Shown here piece by piece: positions 32,438-41,686 of a stretch of 64,000 bases of DNA. Origin of the DNA: Phocaeicola_A sp036804505. GTDB lineage: Bacteria > Bacteroidota > Bacteroidia > Bacteroidales > Bacteroidaceae. The notes beneath the pieces are model-generated. The model was given only the letters and a program-made list of their open reading frames with translations, was not told the origin of the DNA and did no database searches. Position 1 is the stretch's first letter. Each line of letters starts with the position of its first letter. The stretch is from positions 62,001 through 126,000 of the forward strand of contig DAIRSI010000004.1 of assembly GCA_036804505.1 (NCBI GenBank), given 5' to 3'. The position numbers and the translations under genes are program-made.

Positions 32438-35275
32438 GTGAAAAAGTTATTGTCATTACCGCCGAATTTGGTGGATTGTTTTCATGAGATTGAGAACGCA
32501 GATCCAAATGAATGGTTCTGTACATCCGATCCTGTAGGTTCCAAGCTTGGTTCCGGAGGCGGAACGGCCTGGTTGCTAAAATCTGCTTTTAAAAAGGATA
32601 GTCAGGATGATTTTCTGCAATGGTTAGGTAATGAAAAACGTATACTTCTTCATGCGGGAGGACAGAGTAGAAGGTTACCTGCTTATGCTCCTTCCGGAAA
32701 GATTTTAACACCTATACCCATCTTCAGATGGGCAAGAGGGCAAAAGCTTAACCAGAATTTACTTTCTTTACAATTACCTCTCTATGAACAAATCATGGAA
32801 AAAGCTCCGGAATCGCTTCATACACTTATTGCGAGCGGAGATGTGTATATACGCTCCTCCAAACCTTTACAGCCGATACCGGAAGCGGATGTGGTCTGTT
32901 ATGGGTTGTGGGTGAATCCGGAACTGGCCAAGAACCACGGCGTTTTTGTTTCTTCACGTACGGAACCCGACAAGTTGGACTATATGCTCCAAAAGCCCAG
33001 TATAGAAACTTTGGGCGGATTGATGCAGACCCATCTTTTTCTGATGGACATAGGTGTTTGGCTTTTGAATGATAAAGCGATAGAATTGCTGATGAAACGT
33101 TCGGAGGGAAACGGTCATTGCAAATATTATGACTTGTATTCCGATTTTGGTTGCTCACTGGGTGAACATCCTTTACTACTTGATGATGAACTCAGGCAAT
33201 TGAAGGTCGCTATTCTGCCTCTTCCGGGAGGTGAATTTTACCATTATGGAACGACACGAGAATTGTTGTCATCTACATTGGCCGTTCAGAATCTGGTGAA
33301 TGACCAACGTGAGATTATTCATCTGAGAGTGAAACCTCATCCTTGTATCTTTACACAGAATGCTGATGTCAGGATCCATTTTACGGAAGAGAATTCTGAA
33401 GTATGGATAGAAAACAGCTGTGTAGGGAAAGGTTGGAAGATATCTCATCGAAATATGATTACAGGTGTGCCGGCAAATGACTGGAAAATAGACTTACCAG
33501 CAGGAGTTTGTCTGGATATAGTCCCGATTGGAGATACTCAGTTTGTGGCTCGCCCGTATGGTTTTGAAGATTCTTTCAGAGGAAGCTTGACAAATTCTGA
33601 TACGACATATTTACAGGATACTTTTATGAAATGGGCTCTTTGCAGAAAAGTGGAACCAAATGAGATAGAAGGAATGGAAGATATGCAGTCAGCACGAATA
33701 TTCCCTGTTTGTAACAGCATCGATGAGCTGGAAAAGGTGGTTAGATGGATGGTTTCAGACTATGATTTACAGGAAGGAAAATTAATCTGGATGAACAGTA
33801 GGAAGCTTAATGCTGATGAAATATCCACATACGCCAATATGCATCGCCTGTACAGACAAAGAGAATATTTTCGGGCAGGGAACTGGAAGGCGATAGCAAA
33901 GAATTATGAACAAAGTGTATTTTATCAGTTGAACTTGAAGGATGCTGCTGCTGAATTTTCCAATATGAATATCGAAATGCCACCATCTATAAAAGCTGAT
34001 GCTCCTTTGATGGTGAAATTGAGTGACAGTATGTTTCGCTCCGAACTTCATCGATTGAGAGGTGAATCATTTCAGGAGGATGGAAATAAGGCTTTTTCTT
34101 TGTTGAGGGACGGTTTGGTTTCTTCTATTTTATCGAACAAACAGCATCCGCGTAGAGATGTCTATACTGATCAGATTGTTTGGGGACGAAGTCCTGTTCG
34201 TATTGATTTGGCTGGAGGGTGGACAGACACTCCGCCGTATTGCCTGAGTGAGGGTGGAAATGTGGTGAATCTAGCCATCGAACTTAATGGACAACCTCCA
34301 TTGCAGACCTATATAAAGCCTAGTAAGAATTTCAAAATTATACTGCGCTCTATCGATTTGGGTGCGATGGAAGAAGTGAGCACGTATGAGGAACTCGCTG
34401 CATTCAATAAAGTAGGGTCTCCTTTTTCGATACCTAAGGCTGCGCTTGCTATGGCAGGTTTCCTGCCTGAATTCAGTTCGGAAAAATACCTATCATTGGA
34501 AGACCAGCTGCATGATTTCGGTTCAGGTATTGAAGTTACGCTTCTTTCGGCTGTGCCGGCAGGTTCGGGCTTGGGAACCAGTTCTATACTGGCTTCAACG
34601 GTTCTAGGGGCTTTGTCTGATTTTTGCGGATTGACATGGGATAAAAATGAAATATGTGTCAGGACTTTGGTCCTGGAACAACTGTTGACAACCGGAGGCG
34701 GATGGCAGGATCAGTACGGCGGGGTGCTTCACGGTATCAAGTTGTTGCAAACTCAATCGGGATTTAATCAATCTCCGCTCGTGAGATGGTTACCTGATTA
34801 TCTTTTTTCTGAACCGGAATATAAGAAATGCCATTTGCTTTATTATACGGGCATAACACGTGTTGCCAAAGGTATATTGGCAGAGATTGTGCGAAGCATT
34901 TTCTTGAATTCGACGGAGCATTTGCATTTACTCAATGAAATGAAAGTACACGCACTGGAGCTCTATGATGCAATTCAATGTAACCGATTTGAAGAAATGG
35001 GGCGTTTGATTGGCAAAACATGGGAACAGAACAAAAAATTGGATTCAGGTACTGATCCGGATGGAGTGGAAGCCGTCATACGCATTGTGAAGGATTATTG
35101 CTGGGGATACAAATTACCTGGTGCCGGTGGTGGCGGATTCCTATACATGGTTGCCAAAGATGCTGAAGCTGCTGCACGAATCAAATCTACGCTGCAAGCT
35201 CATCCTATGAACGAATGTGCTCGCTTTGTAGATATGACGCTTTCTGATAAGGGATTGCAAATAAGCCGAAGCTAG
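32438..35275 (+). CDS. fkp: Bifunctional L-fucokinase/GDP-fucose pyrophosphorylase
   Basis: Salvage enzyme: L-fucose to fucose 1-phosphate to GDP-fucose. The 945-residue protein matches B. fragilis Fkp in layout: N-terminal pyrophosphorylase with HAGGQSRRLPAYAPSGK (about residue 73), and C-terminal GHMP kinase with WGRSPVRIDLAGGWTDTPPY and PAGSGLGTSSILAS (about 707). The start codon is GTG: an in-frame stop lies just upstream and the N-terminus KKLLSLPPNLV aligns with the known protein. In B. fragilis, Fkp feeds fucose into capsule and surface glycoproteins. Here it is joined to de novo synthesis in one operon. Confidence 0.97.
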   Translation: MKKLLSLPPNLVDCFHEIENADPNEWFCTSDPVGSKLGSGGGTAWLLKSAFKKDSQDDFLQWLGNEKRILLHAGGQSRRLPAYAPSGKILTPIPIFRWARGQKLNQNLLSLQLPLYEQIMEKAPESLHTLIASGDVYIRSSKPLQPIPEADVVCYGLWVNPELAKNHGVFVSSRTEPDKLDYMLQKPSIETLGGLMQTHLFLMDIGVWLLNDKAIELLMKRSEGNGHCKYYDLYSDFGCSLGEHPLLLDDELRQLKVAILPLPGGEFYHYGTTRELLSSTLAVQNLVNDQREIIHLRVKPHPCIFTQNADVRIHFTEENSEVWIENSCVGKGWKISHRNMITGVPANDWKIDLPAGVCLDIVPIGDTQFVARPYGFEDSFRGSLTNSDTTYLQDTFMKWALCRKVEPNEIEGMEDMQSARIFPVCNSIDELEKVVRWMVSDYDLQEGKLIWMNSRKLNADEISTYANMHRLYRQREYFRAGNWKAIAKNYEQSVFYQLNLKDAAAEFSNMNIEMPPSIKADAPLMVKLSDSMFRSELHRLRGESFQEDGNKAFSLLRDGLVSSILSNKQHPRRDVYTDQIVWGRSPVRIDLAGGWTDTPPYCLSEGGNVVNLAIELNGQPPLQTYIKPSKNFKIILRSIDLGAMEEVSTYEELAAFNKVGSPFSIPKAALAMAGFLPEFSSEKYLSLEDQLHDFGSGIEVTLLSAVPAGSGLGTSSILASTVLGALSDFCGLTWDKNEICVRTLVLEQLLTTGGGWQDQYGGVLHGIKLLQTQSGFNQSPLVRWLPDYLFSEPEYKKCHLLYYTGITRVAKGILAEIVRSIFLNSTEHLHLLNEMKVHALELYDAIQCNRFEEMGRLIGKTWEQNKKLDSGTDPDGVEAVIRIVKDYCWGYKLPGAGGGGFLYMVAKDAEAAARIKSTLQAHPMNECARFVDMTLSDKGLQISRS

Positions 35276-35277
35276 AC

Positions 35278-35931
35278 TTACTTTGTAATTTCCTTTTTGG
35301 CTGCTCTTTTTTTTCGGATGATGTGTCCTATGAAAAGTACGATGCAGATGGCCAGAATGGAGAGAATCCATATTTTGAATTCTTCACTGTAGACCATTAC
35401 ATATCCCATCAATTCTTTTTCCGGCATTTGTGACTGGAAGTAGTATCCTATTGATGCAAGAATGATGTTCCATAATCCGGCTCCTAAAGTGGTGTACAGA
35501 ATGAATGTTCCGATCCGCATTTTGGAAAGGCCGGCAGGTATGGAAATCAAATGCCTTACTGCAGGAATGAGTCTCCCGATGAATATGGATATGGATCCAT
35601 GCTTGTAGAAATATTCTTCGGCATGATCCAGCTTTTCTCCACTCAGCATGAACAGATGACCTATCCTGCTGTCGGCAAATTTGTAGAACAATGGGCGACC
35701 TATGAAGTAGGCCAGATAATAATTCACAATACTGCCTATGTCAGCTCCGATCGTACCAAACAAAACGACCAGATATATATTAAGCCCTCCTTCAGCAGCT
35801 TTATAAGCCGCTGGAGTAATCACAATCTCGGATGGGAGAGGGATAAAGGAACTTTCGATAGCCATAAGTATCGTTATCGTCCAGTAATTGAGGTGCTCGA
35901 GACACCATTGTACAAATTCTACTGATTGCAT
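35278..35931 (-). CDS. DedA-family membrane protein
   Basis: A 217-residue inner-membrane protein of the DedA/SNARE-associated family. It has E-x-x-x-P-x-P-x-E type residues in the N-terminal loop (ESSFIPLPSEIVITPA), GxxxG-rich segments, and FIGRLIPAVRHLISIPAG. DedA proteins are linked to undecaprenyl-phosphate or phospholipid translocation. It is the last gene of a glnS-TPR-dedA string (9 bp after the TPR gene) and converges with fkp, the stops being 2 bp apart with no terminator between. Confidence 0.88.
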   Translation of the reverse strand: MQSVEFVQWCLEHLNYWTITILMAIESSFIPLPSEIVITPAAYKAAEGGLNIYLVVLFGTIGADIGSIVNYYLAYFIGRPLFYKFADSRIGHLFMLSGEKLDHAEEYFYKHGSISIFIGRLIPAVRHLISIPAGLSKMRIGTFILYTTLGAGLWNIILASIGYYFQSQMPEKELMGYVMVYSEEFKIWILSILAICIVLFIGHIIRKKRAAKKEITK

Positions 35932-35940
35932 TTTCTTTAA

Positions 35941-37392
35941 TTATTTGAATAAGTTGTTGTTATAGCCATTCCAATTCTGTCGGACATATTCATAAAACTT
36001 GTCCGGAGCTATACCTTCGGGAATGAATCCGCCGAATACGTTTTTTACTGATTCGGGATTGGTACGACATGCCAGTTGCAAATAGGAAAAATATTTTTCA
36101 GACTGGCCTGACTGCAGATAGCAATCGGCCATATAGGCGTATGAAGAATCTTGAAAATCTCCTTTCGGAAGCAAACGGAAGTAACCAATGGCATCGGGAA
36201 ATAGATGGGCATCATAATAGGCTAGAGCTATATTGAAATAATATTCATCTTTTTTATCAGCATATTTTAATGCCATATTCAATTCTTTTTCCGCTTCGAT
36301 TAACTTGCCGGTTTTGAGATAAATTCTCCCTCTTAAAATGTATGCCTGTGATACTGTTTCATCGTTTTCTAGTGCTTCATTGAGATAAAATAACGCTTTT
36401 GCGTAATTATTCATATGTTCGAATATGATGGCTGCCTGCAGACGCATGTCAATGAACTGAGGACTCATATTGCCACCTACACGAATGGCTTGTTCTATCA
36501 GGTTTGCTGATTCAGCTTCTTTATCAATGTTTAGACAACATGCACTAGCATACATTATGACTAATTCATTAGTCGGATCTTTCTCATAGACCTTTTTATA
36601 ATATTCTAATGCTTTATCAAAGATTCTTTGCTGATAGTAACAAGATGCCCGCGTGACATCAATTTCTAGAACATTTTCATCTATAGCTGCTGCAAAGTCC
36701 AAAGATTCATGCGCTTTCTTATAGTCTTCTGCAAAAATGTATGACCTTGCCAAAAAAATCCATTTATCTACGTCGTAGGGGTCTTCGTCGAGACTTTTAT
36801 TATATAGTTGGGCTGCCCGATAGAAATTCCCGTTGTCATAGCAAGCTTCTGCATATAATTCTCTTATAACCTTGTTATCCGGAAACTTGGGATAGTATTT
36901 TTCGAGTATATTATATGCACGATATGCATCCTGTATACCAAGCAGCATGTTACCTGCTTGTTCAACACACATTTCTAAATCATCGTCATTGGTTAATGAA
37001 TTCAAGACCTTTTCAATTTGTGAAAGTCCTTTTATACGCTCTCCTTTCTGCAAATACAAGGCTGCCCACATTAATTGAATTTCTGGATCAGAATTTTCTG
37101 ACTTTATATCATTCAGCACATTTTCGGCCTCTTTCAGTTGGTTTTGAATAATCAGATTTTGAATCTTGAACTTTTTTATTTCAATATCATCCGGATGGAG
37201 CTGTATGCCGAAGGCTAGAACCTCTCCTGCAGCTTTCGAATTCATATTGACTTCATAATATTCAGAGATATCAAGAATGGTATCTATGTCAAGATAGCAT
37301 GAAGACACAATTCCTTTTTTCATGTCTTCATACTTTTTTAAACTCTCTAGAAATTCCGGAGAGTTAAAATCATCAGTTTCGTTTTTGGGCAT
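35941..37392 (-). CDS. Tetratricopeptide repeat protein
   Basis: A 483-residue cytoplasmic protein without a signal peptide, made mostly of about ten TPR units from residue 60 onward (for example AAQLYNKSLDEDPYDVDKWI and ALFYLNEALENDETVSQAYI). TPR arrays bind partner proteins; the partner here is unknown. It lies 16 bp after glnS and is probably co-transcribed with it. The C-terminus (YEYVRQNWNGYNNNLFK) lies outside the repeats. Confidence 0.85.
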   Translation of the reverse strand: MPKNETDDFNSPEFLESLKKYEDMKKGIVSSCYLDIDTILDISEYYEVNMNSKAAGEVLAFGIQLHPDDIEIKKFKIQNLIIQNQLKEAENVLNDIKSENSDPEIQLMWAALYLQKGERIKGLSQIEKVLNSLTNDDDLEMCVEQAGNMLLGIQDAYRAYNILEKYYPKFPDNKVIRELYAEACYDNGNFYRAAQLYNKSLDEDPYDVDKWIFLARSYIFAEDYKKAHESLDFAAAIDENVLEIDVTRASCYYQQRIFDKALEYYKKVYEKDPTNELVIMYASACCLNIDKEAESANLIEQAIRVGGNMSPQFIDMRLQAAIIFEHMNNYAKALFYLNEALENDETVSQAYILRGRIYLKTGKLIEAEKELNMALKYADKKDEYYFNIALAYYDAHLFPDAIGYFRLLPKGDFQDSSYAYMADCYLQSGQSEKYFSYLQLACRTNPESVKNVFGGFIPEGIAPDKFYEYVRQNWNGYNNNLFK

Positions 37393-37408
37393 TCTAAATG
37401 ATGTTGAA

Positions 37409-39112
37409 TTATTTATTGATTTTACTCCAAGTGTCCTTTAGTGAAACGGTACGATTGAAAATCATCTTGTCGGATGTAGAATCCTTATCCATCGTGAAAT
37501 ATCCGATACGCTGGAATTGTAAATAATCAAGTGGCTTGCACCCGGATAAGTATTTTTCAACATAGCAGTTTGTAAGAACTTTTAGAGAGTCGGGATTAAG
37601 CAGATCGCGAAAATCTACATCTTCGGCTGAAGGATTCTCCACATTGAACAGACGGTCGTACAGACGGACTTCTGCCGGTAGACAGTGTGCGCAACTTACC
37701 CAATGGAGAGTTCCTTTGACTTTTCGATTGCTTTCCGGCATGCCGCTTTTGGTCATAGGGTCATATTCACAATAAATTTCTTCTATTTCGCCGTTTGAGT
37801 CTTTTTTGCATCCTGTGCATTTCACTATGTATGCATTTTTCAATCTGACCTCTTGTCCCGGTGTCATTCTGAAATATTTCTTTGGAGCATCTTCCATGAA
37901 ATCTTCCCGTTCTATCCAAAGTTCGCGGCTGAATTCAATGGTGTGGCTTCCGGCTGTTTCGTCTTCCGGATTATTGATGGCTTCCATTTCTTCAGTCAGT
38001 CCTTCCGGATAATTGGTAATAACCAATTTTACAGGGTTCAGAACTGCCGAAACTCGCGTTGAGCGTGCATTTAGGTCTTCGCGGACAGCTGCCTCCAATA
38101 GAGATACATCATTTAGTGCATCGTATTTGGTATATCCAATCATATCGATAAACTTGTGGATGGATTCCGGTGAATATCCTCTACGACGATATCCGCAGAT
38201 AGTAGGCATACGGGGATCATCCCAACCGTTTACCAGACCTTCTTTCACCAGTGCCAGTAATTTACGTTTGCTCATAACGGTATAAGTTAGATTCAAGCGG
38301 TTGAATTCAATCTGGCGTGGGCGATTGTTGTCCAAATCTTTTCCTTCTTTCAGTAAATCGATGAAATAGTCATATAAAGGGCGGTGTACTTCGAATTCCA
38401 AAGTACAAATGGAATGTGTGACTCCTTCGAAATAATCACTTTGTCCATGTGCAAAATCATACATAGGATAAGCATGCCATTTGGTACCTGTGCGGTGATG
38501 CGGAGTGTTAATGATTCGGTAGATGATGGGGTCACGGAAGTGCATGTTTGAATTTGCCATATCGATTTTCGCGCGCAAGACGAGGGAGCCTTCTTCAGCT
38601 TCACCACTATTCATCTTCTCAAATAAAGAAAGATTTTCTTCTATCGGTCGATTCCTAAAAGGACTTTCTACTCCAGGTTGGGTTGGTGTTCCCTTTTGCT
38701 TTGCTATTTCTTCCGAAGTTTGTTCATCAATGTATGCTTTACCTTCTTTTATCAATCTGATGGCAAAGTCCCATAATTTTTGGAAATAATCAGAAGCATA
38801 GTACACATTTCCCCATTTGAATCCCAACCATTGAATATCTTCCATGATGGCATCTACATACTCTGTATCTTCCTTGGATGGATTTGTATCATCAAAGCGC
38901 AAATTGCATATACCATCATATTTTTTTGCAATGCCAAAGTCCATGCAGATAGCCTTTGCATGGCCAATGTGCAAATATCCATTGGGTTCGGGCGGGAAAC
39001 GGGTTTGTATTCTTTTCCCGTTTTTGCCTTCTTTTAAATCATTCTCGACTGCCTGTTCCACAAAATTCAGGCTTTTTTTCTCATTTGTGTCTGTAATGTT
39101 TATTTCAGTCAT
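37409..39112 (-). CDS. glnS: Glutaminyl-tRNA synthetase
   Basis: Charges tRNA-Gln with glutamine. The 567-residue class I enzyme has HIGH-type PNGYLHIGHAKA, FDDTNP, and the KMSKS-type motif VMSKRKL, followed by the beta-barrel anticodon-binding domain. The length is normal. A TACTTTTG -7 box lies 33 bp upstream. Two small downstream genes (TPR, dedA) follow closely. Confidence 0.97.
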   Translation of the reverse strand: MTEINITDTNEKKSLNFVEQAVENDLKEGKNGKRIQTRFPPEPNGYLHIGHAKAICMDFGIAKKYDGICNLRFDDTNPSKEDTEYVDAIMEDIQWLGFKWGNVYYASDYFQKLWDFAIRLIKEGKAYIDEQTSEEIAKQKGTPTQPGVESPFRNRPIEENLSLFEKMNSGEAEEGSLVLRAKIDMANSNMHFRDPIIYRIINTPHHRTGTKWHAYPMYDFAHGQSDYFEGVTHSICTLEFEVHRPLYDYFIDLLKEGKDLDNNRPRQIEFNRLNLTYTVMSKRKLLALVKEGLVNGWDDPRMPTICGYRRRGYSPESIHKFIDMIGYTKYDALNDVSLLEAAVREDLNARSTRVSAVLNPVKLVITNYPEGLTEEMEAINNPEDETAGSHTIEFSRELWIEREDFMEDAPKKYFRMTPGQEVRLKNAYIVKCTGCKKDSNGEIEEIYCEYDPMTKSGMPESNRKVKGTLHWVSCAHCLPAEVRLYDRLFNVENPSAEDVDFRDLLNPDSLKVLTNCYVEKYLSGCKPLDYLQFQRIGYFTMDKDSTSDKMIFNRTVSLKDTWSKINK

Positions 39113-39144
39113 TTTGATATGTTTTAAACATCTTATTTATTTTG

Positions 39145-39152
39145 CAAAAGTA
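39145..39152 (-). promoter_or_regulatory. -7 box of glnS
   Basis: TACTTTTG on the minus strand; no TTTG at the usual -33 spacing. Between it and 39392 the sequence is AT-rich and I see no other feature. Confidence 0.5.
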
Positions 39153-39392
39153 TGTATTTTATTTGGTTTTTTCTAATAACAAAGTGTGATTTCTAGAAAA
39201 AAACTAAGACATACTCTTGCAAGTTCCTAAAAAAGGTTGTAAGTTTGAAAACAAAATTATTGAATAGACATTCTTATATGTTAAATGACATTTGAAGAAA
39301 GATTTGGTAATTTCTTAAAGAGTTAAAAAAATACAGAAATAAAAAAAACACAAAGAAATCCCTGTAAATATGTTCGATAACATAGAAAATTG

Positions 39393-39425
39393 TTTGGTTG
39401 ATACCAAAAAAAGGGATTATCTTTG
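39393..39425 (+). promoter_or_regulatory. Promoter of a putative plus-strand sRNA
   Basis: TTTG at 39393-39396, 21-bp spacer, TATCTTTG at 39418-39425: a full consensus promoter facing an intergenic region with no plus-strand gene. Confidence 0.65.
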
Positions 39426-39431
39426 CATCGT

Positions 39432-39518
39432 TATCCTGAAAACAATCTTTTTACCTTAAAAAAAACTAATACCTATTGAAAACTTAAAAACCGATCTTTG
39501 TGAAAAGACCGGTTTTTT
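39432..39518 (+). ncRNA. Putative small RNA of about 90 nt
   Basis: A consensus promoter at 39393-39425 and a hairpin with T run at 39486-39518 bracket about 90 nt of A-rich sequence, including a run of eight A residues, with no ORF. The only plus-strand gene further on is 1 kb away, beyond the opposing AraC gene. A free-standing small RNA is the simplest reading. Ends are approximate. Confidence 0.55.
39486..39518 (+). terminator. Terminator of the sRNA, possibly also of the AraC gene
   Basis: Stem AAAAACCG-A-TCTTT with AAAGA-C-CGGTTTTT (one A-C mismatch), loop GTGA, followed by T residues on the plus strand. The A run on the left would also give a T run on the minus strand. Confidence 0.65.
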
Positions 39519-39563
39519 ATTTATATATATGTTAAAATATGAAATGCTAACAGTTATATTTTT

Positions 39564-40421
39564 TTAAGAATAACTTTCCTGTTTTTTGAATTCAGAAGGA
39601 GACATCCCTGTAATCTTTTTAAAATAGCGTCCAAAGTAGGATTGGTTAGGAAAATTGAACTCATCTGAAATCTGTTGAATGGTTCTGTCTGTATCTCTCA
39701 GAGCTATTTTTAATTGCATGATAACTCTATTGTCTATCACTTCTTTTGCAGTTTTCCCAATAACTTCCTTGCTGATGGTGTTTAGGTATTTGGGAGAAAT
39801 GCATAACTCGTTGGCATAGAAAGATACTTCACGCATTTTTTGTGCCTGATCAAAAACTAAATTTAAATATTTGTGGAATAAAGAACCGGCCCTTGTTTTA
39901 TGGTCAATAGGTTTCTGTAATCCGCTTTGTATGATTCTGCGACGGCCTGTATCATAAATATTCAGGAAAAATATGCGTATATTAATAAGGAACAGTTCTC
40001 TGCGTACATAACTTTCCCTGTCATCATATATATTATACATCCATTGCATCATGGATTTTATTATTTTAAAATTCTGATTGTTCTTTACCGGAAGTACACG
40101 GTTGGCATGCAGAAAATCATAAATAACATTTTCCAGGTGCAAGCTAGCCTCTCTGATAAACATTTCACTTGTAATGATGGAAGTGACTTTGAAATTAGCG
40201 TCTGCTTGGGAAATTTCAATTAAATCGTATGGAAAGATAACTCCCATCATACTATGGCTTAAGGAGTATTTATGTTCGTTGATTGATAGAACGGCATTTC
40301 CATCCAAACAAATCAGCAAAATTCCATTGTTTGTACGGATAGTTTCATTTTGAAAATCTTCCATGGCATTCGTTTCAACCATGAATTCCTCTTTTGGAGG
40401 TAATACATTAATACTTTTCAT
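39564..40421 (-). CDS. AraC-family transcriptional regulator
   Basis: A 285-residue regulator with an N-terminal cupin-like sensing region and a C-terminal double helix-turn-helix (about 185-282): ELCISPKYLNTISKEVIGKT and the conserved FNFPNQSYFGRYFKKITG-MSPSEFKKQ ending. It is transcribed away from the RND efflux operon, with 161 bp between the start codons, and is the likely local regulator of that operon. A direct repeat in the intergenic region could be its site. Its effector is unknown. Confidence 0.9.
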   Translation of the reverse strand: MKSINVLPPKEEFMVETNAMEDFQNETIRTNNGILLICLDGNAVLSINEHKYSLSHSMMGVIFPYDLIEISQADANFKVTSIITSEMFIREASLHLENVIYDFLHANRVLPVKNNQNFKIIKSMMQWMYNIYDDRESYVRRELFLINIRIFFLNIYDTGRRRIIQSGLQKPIDHKTRAGSLFHKYLNLVFDQAQKMREVSFYANELCISPKYLNTISKEVIGKTAKEVIDNRVIMQLKIALRDTDRTIQQISDEFNFPNQSYFGRYFKKITGMSPSEFKKQESYS

Positions 40422-40430
40422 ACCTGTTTA

Positions 40431-40497
40431 TTCTTATTTTGGACAAAATTAAACGTTTTTAAATCGATTTGCAATAGCTAGTTCTTAAAATGGACAA
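40431..40497. promoter_or_regulatory. 16-bp direct repeats, candidate AraC-protein sites
   Basis: TTCTTATTTTGGACAA (40431-40446) and TTCTTAAAATGGACAA (40482-40497) agree at 13 of 16 bases and start 51 bp apart, about five helical turns. The first overlaps the AraC gene's -7 box (TAATTTTG, 40444-40451); the second ends 43 bp before the efflux -7 box. Direct repeats are the usual form of AraC-family sites. Confidence 0.55.
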
Positions 40498-40539
40498 CGT
40501 ATTCTCTATTATGAAAACTATTTCTATGATTAAAAGTTA

Positions 40540-40547
40540 TATCTTTG
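40540..40547 (+). promoter_or_regulatory. -7 box of the efflux operon
   Basis: TATCTTTG 36 bp before the adaptor ATG at 40583. It lies inside a longer in-frame reading from 40490, which argues for the later start. No canonical -33. Confidence 0.55.
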
Positions 40548-40582
40548 CAACGTGTTTAACAATAAAGAAAAAAGATTTAGTT

Positions 40583-41674
40583 ATGAAAAAGATTTCATTA
40601 GGTATTTTAATGTTGGGTTGCTTACTGTTGCAAGGATGCAAGCCTAAACAAACGGGGATGATGCCCGGTGGTAACTATAAGACAATGACAGTGACGACGT
40701 CAGATCAGACTATAGATGATCAATATTCTGCATCCATTAAGGGTCGTCAGGATATTCAGATATATCCGCAAGTAGCCGGTACGCTAACGAAGTTGTGTGT
40801 TACAGAAGGCCAAGTTGTCCGTAAAGGGCAGCCGCTTTTTATCATTGATCAGGTTCCTTATAGAGCTGCCCTGCAAACTGCAGTAAGCAATGTGAGAATG
40901 GCTCAGGCTCAATTGGCAACAGCAAAACTTACAAGTGACAGTAAAGAGAAGCTATATAATAATAAGGTGATTTCTGCATATGAGTTGCAAACGGCAAAAA
41001 ATGCATTGTTAACATCACAAGCACAGTTGGCTCAAGCCCAAGCTCAAGAATTGAGCGCCAGAAACAATCTTTCTTATACAGTTGTAAAAAGTCCGTCGGA
41101 TGGAGTGGTTGGAATACTTCCATATCGTTTGGGGGCCTTGGTTAGTGCATCAATTTCACAACCATTGACAACCGTGTCTGATAATTCCGAGATGTATGTA
41201 TATTTTTCTCTGTCAGAAAATCAATTATTGGATTACACGCAACAATATGGTTCTATGGATAAAGCTATTAAGGAATTTCCCAGGATAAAGCTTATTCTGA
41301 ATAATGGAACCCAATATGGTGAGGAAGGAAAGATAGAAAGTATCAGCGGAGTTATTGATTCACAGACGGGATCGGTAACAGTACGCGCTGCATTCCCAAA
41401 TAGGGGAAGACTTTTGCATAGTGGTGCTTCCGGTATGGTAGTTATACCTCATTCATATAAGAATTGTATTGTTATACCTCAAGTAGCAACATCTCAAATG
41501 CAGGATAAAACAATGGTATTTAAAGTTATTAATGGCAAAGCTGTTTCTGCAATTATTTCTGTGGCTCCAATCAATAATGGACAGAATTATGTTGTCACAG
41601 GCGGATTGAAGCCGGGTGAAGTCATTATATCCGAAGGAGCAGGTCTCGTTCGTGAAGGTACAGAAATTAAATAA
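40583..41674 (+). CDS. RND efflux periplasmic adaptor lipoprotein
   Basis: Membrane-fusion protein linking the inner-membrane pump to the outer-membrane channel. The 363-residue protein has a lipoprotein signal ending in LLQGC, a split lipoyl domain (IYPQVAGTLTKLCVTEGQVVRKGQPLF and YTVVKSPSDGVVG), a coiled-coil hairpin rich in Q and A (AQAQLATAK to AQAQAQELSARN), and a beta-barrel domain. The ATG at 40583 is chosen because it follows the -7 box and gives a normal signal. It is the first gene of an AcrA-AcrB-TolC type operon. Confidence 0.92.
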   Translation: MKKISLGILMLGCLLLQGCKPKQTGMMPGGNYKTMTVTTSDQTIDDQYSASIKGRQDIQIYPQVAGTLTKLCVTEGQVVRKGQPLFIIDQVPYRAALQTAVSNVRMAQAQLATAKLTSDSKEKLYNNKVISAYELQTAKNALLTSQAQLAQAQAQELSARNNLSYTVVKSPSDGVVGILPYRLGALVSASISQPLTTVSDNSEMYVYFSLSENQLLDYTQQYGSMDKAIKEFPRIKLILNNGTQYGEEGKIESISGVIDSQTGSVTVRAAFPNRGRLLHSGASGMVVIPHSYKNCIVIPQVATSQMQDKTMVFKVINGKAVSAIISVAPINNGQNYVVTGGLKPGEVIISEGAGLVREGTEIK

Positions 41675-41686
41675 AGAAGGTTTACA

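Noticed and set aside
40490..40582. Extended N-terminus of the efflux adaptor
   Set aside because: The -7 box (40540-40547) lies inside it, and the start at 40583 gives a standard lipoprotein signal.
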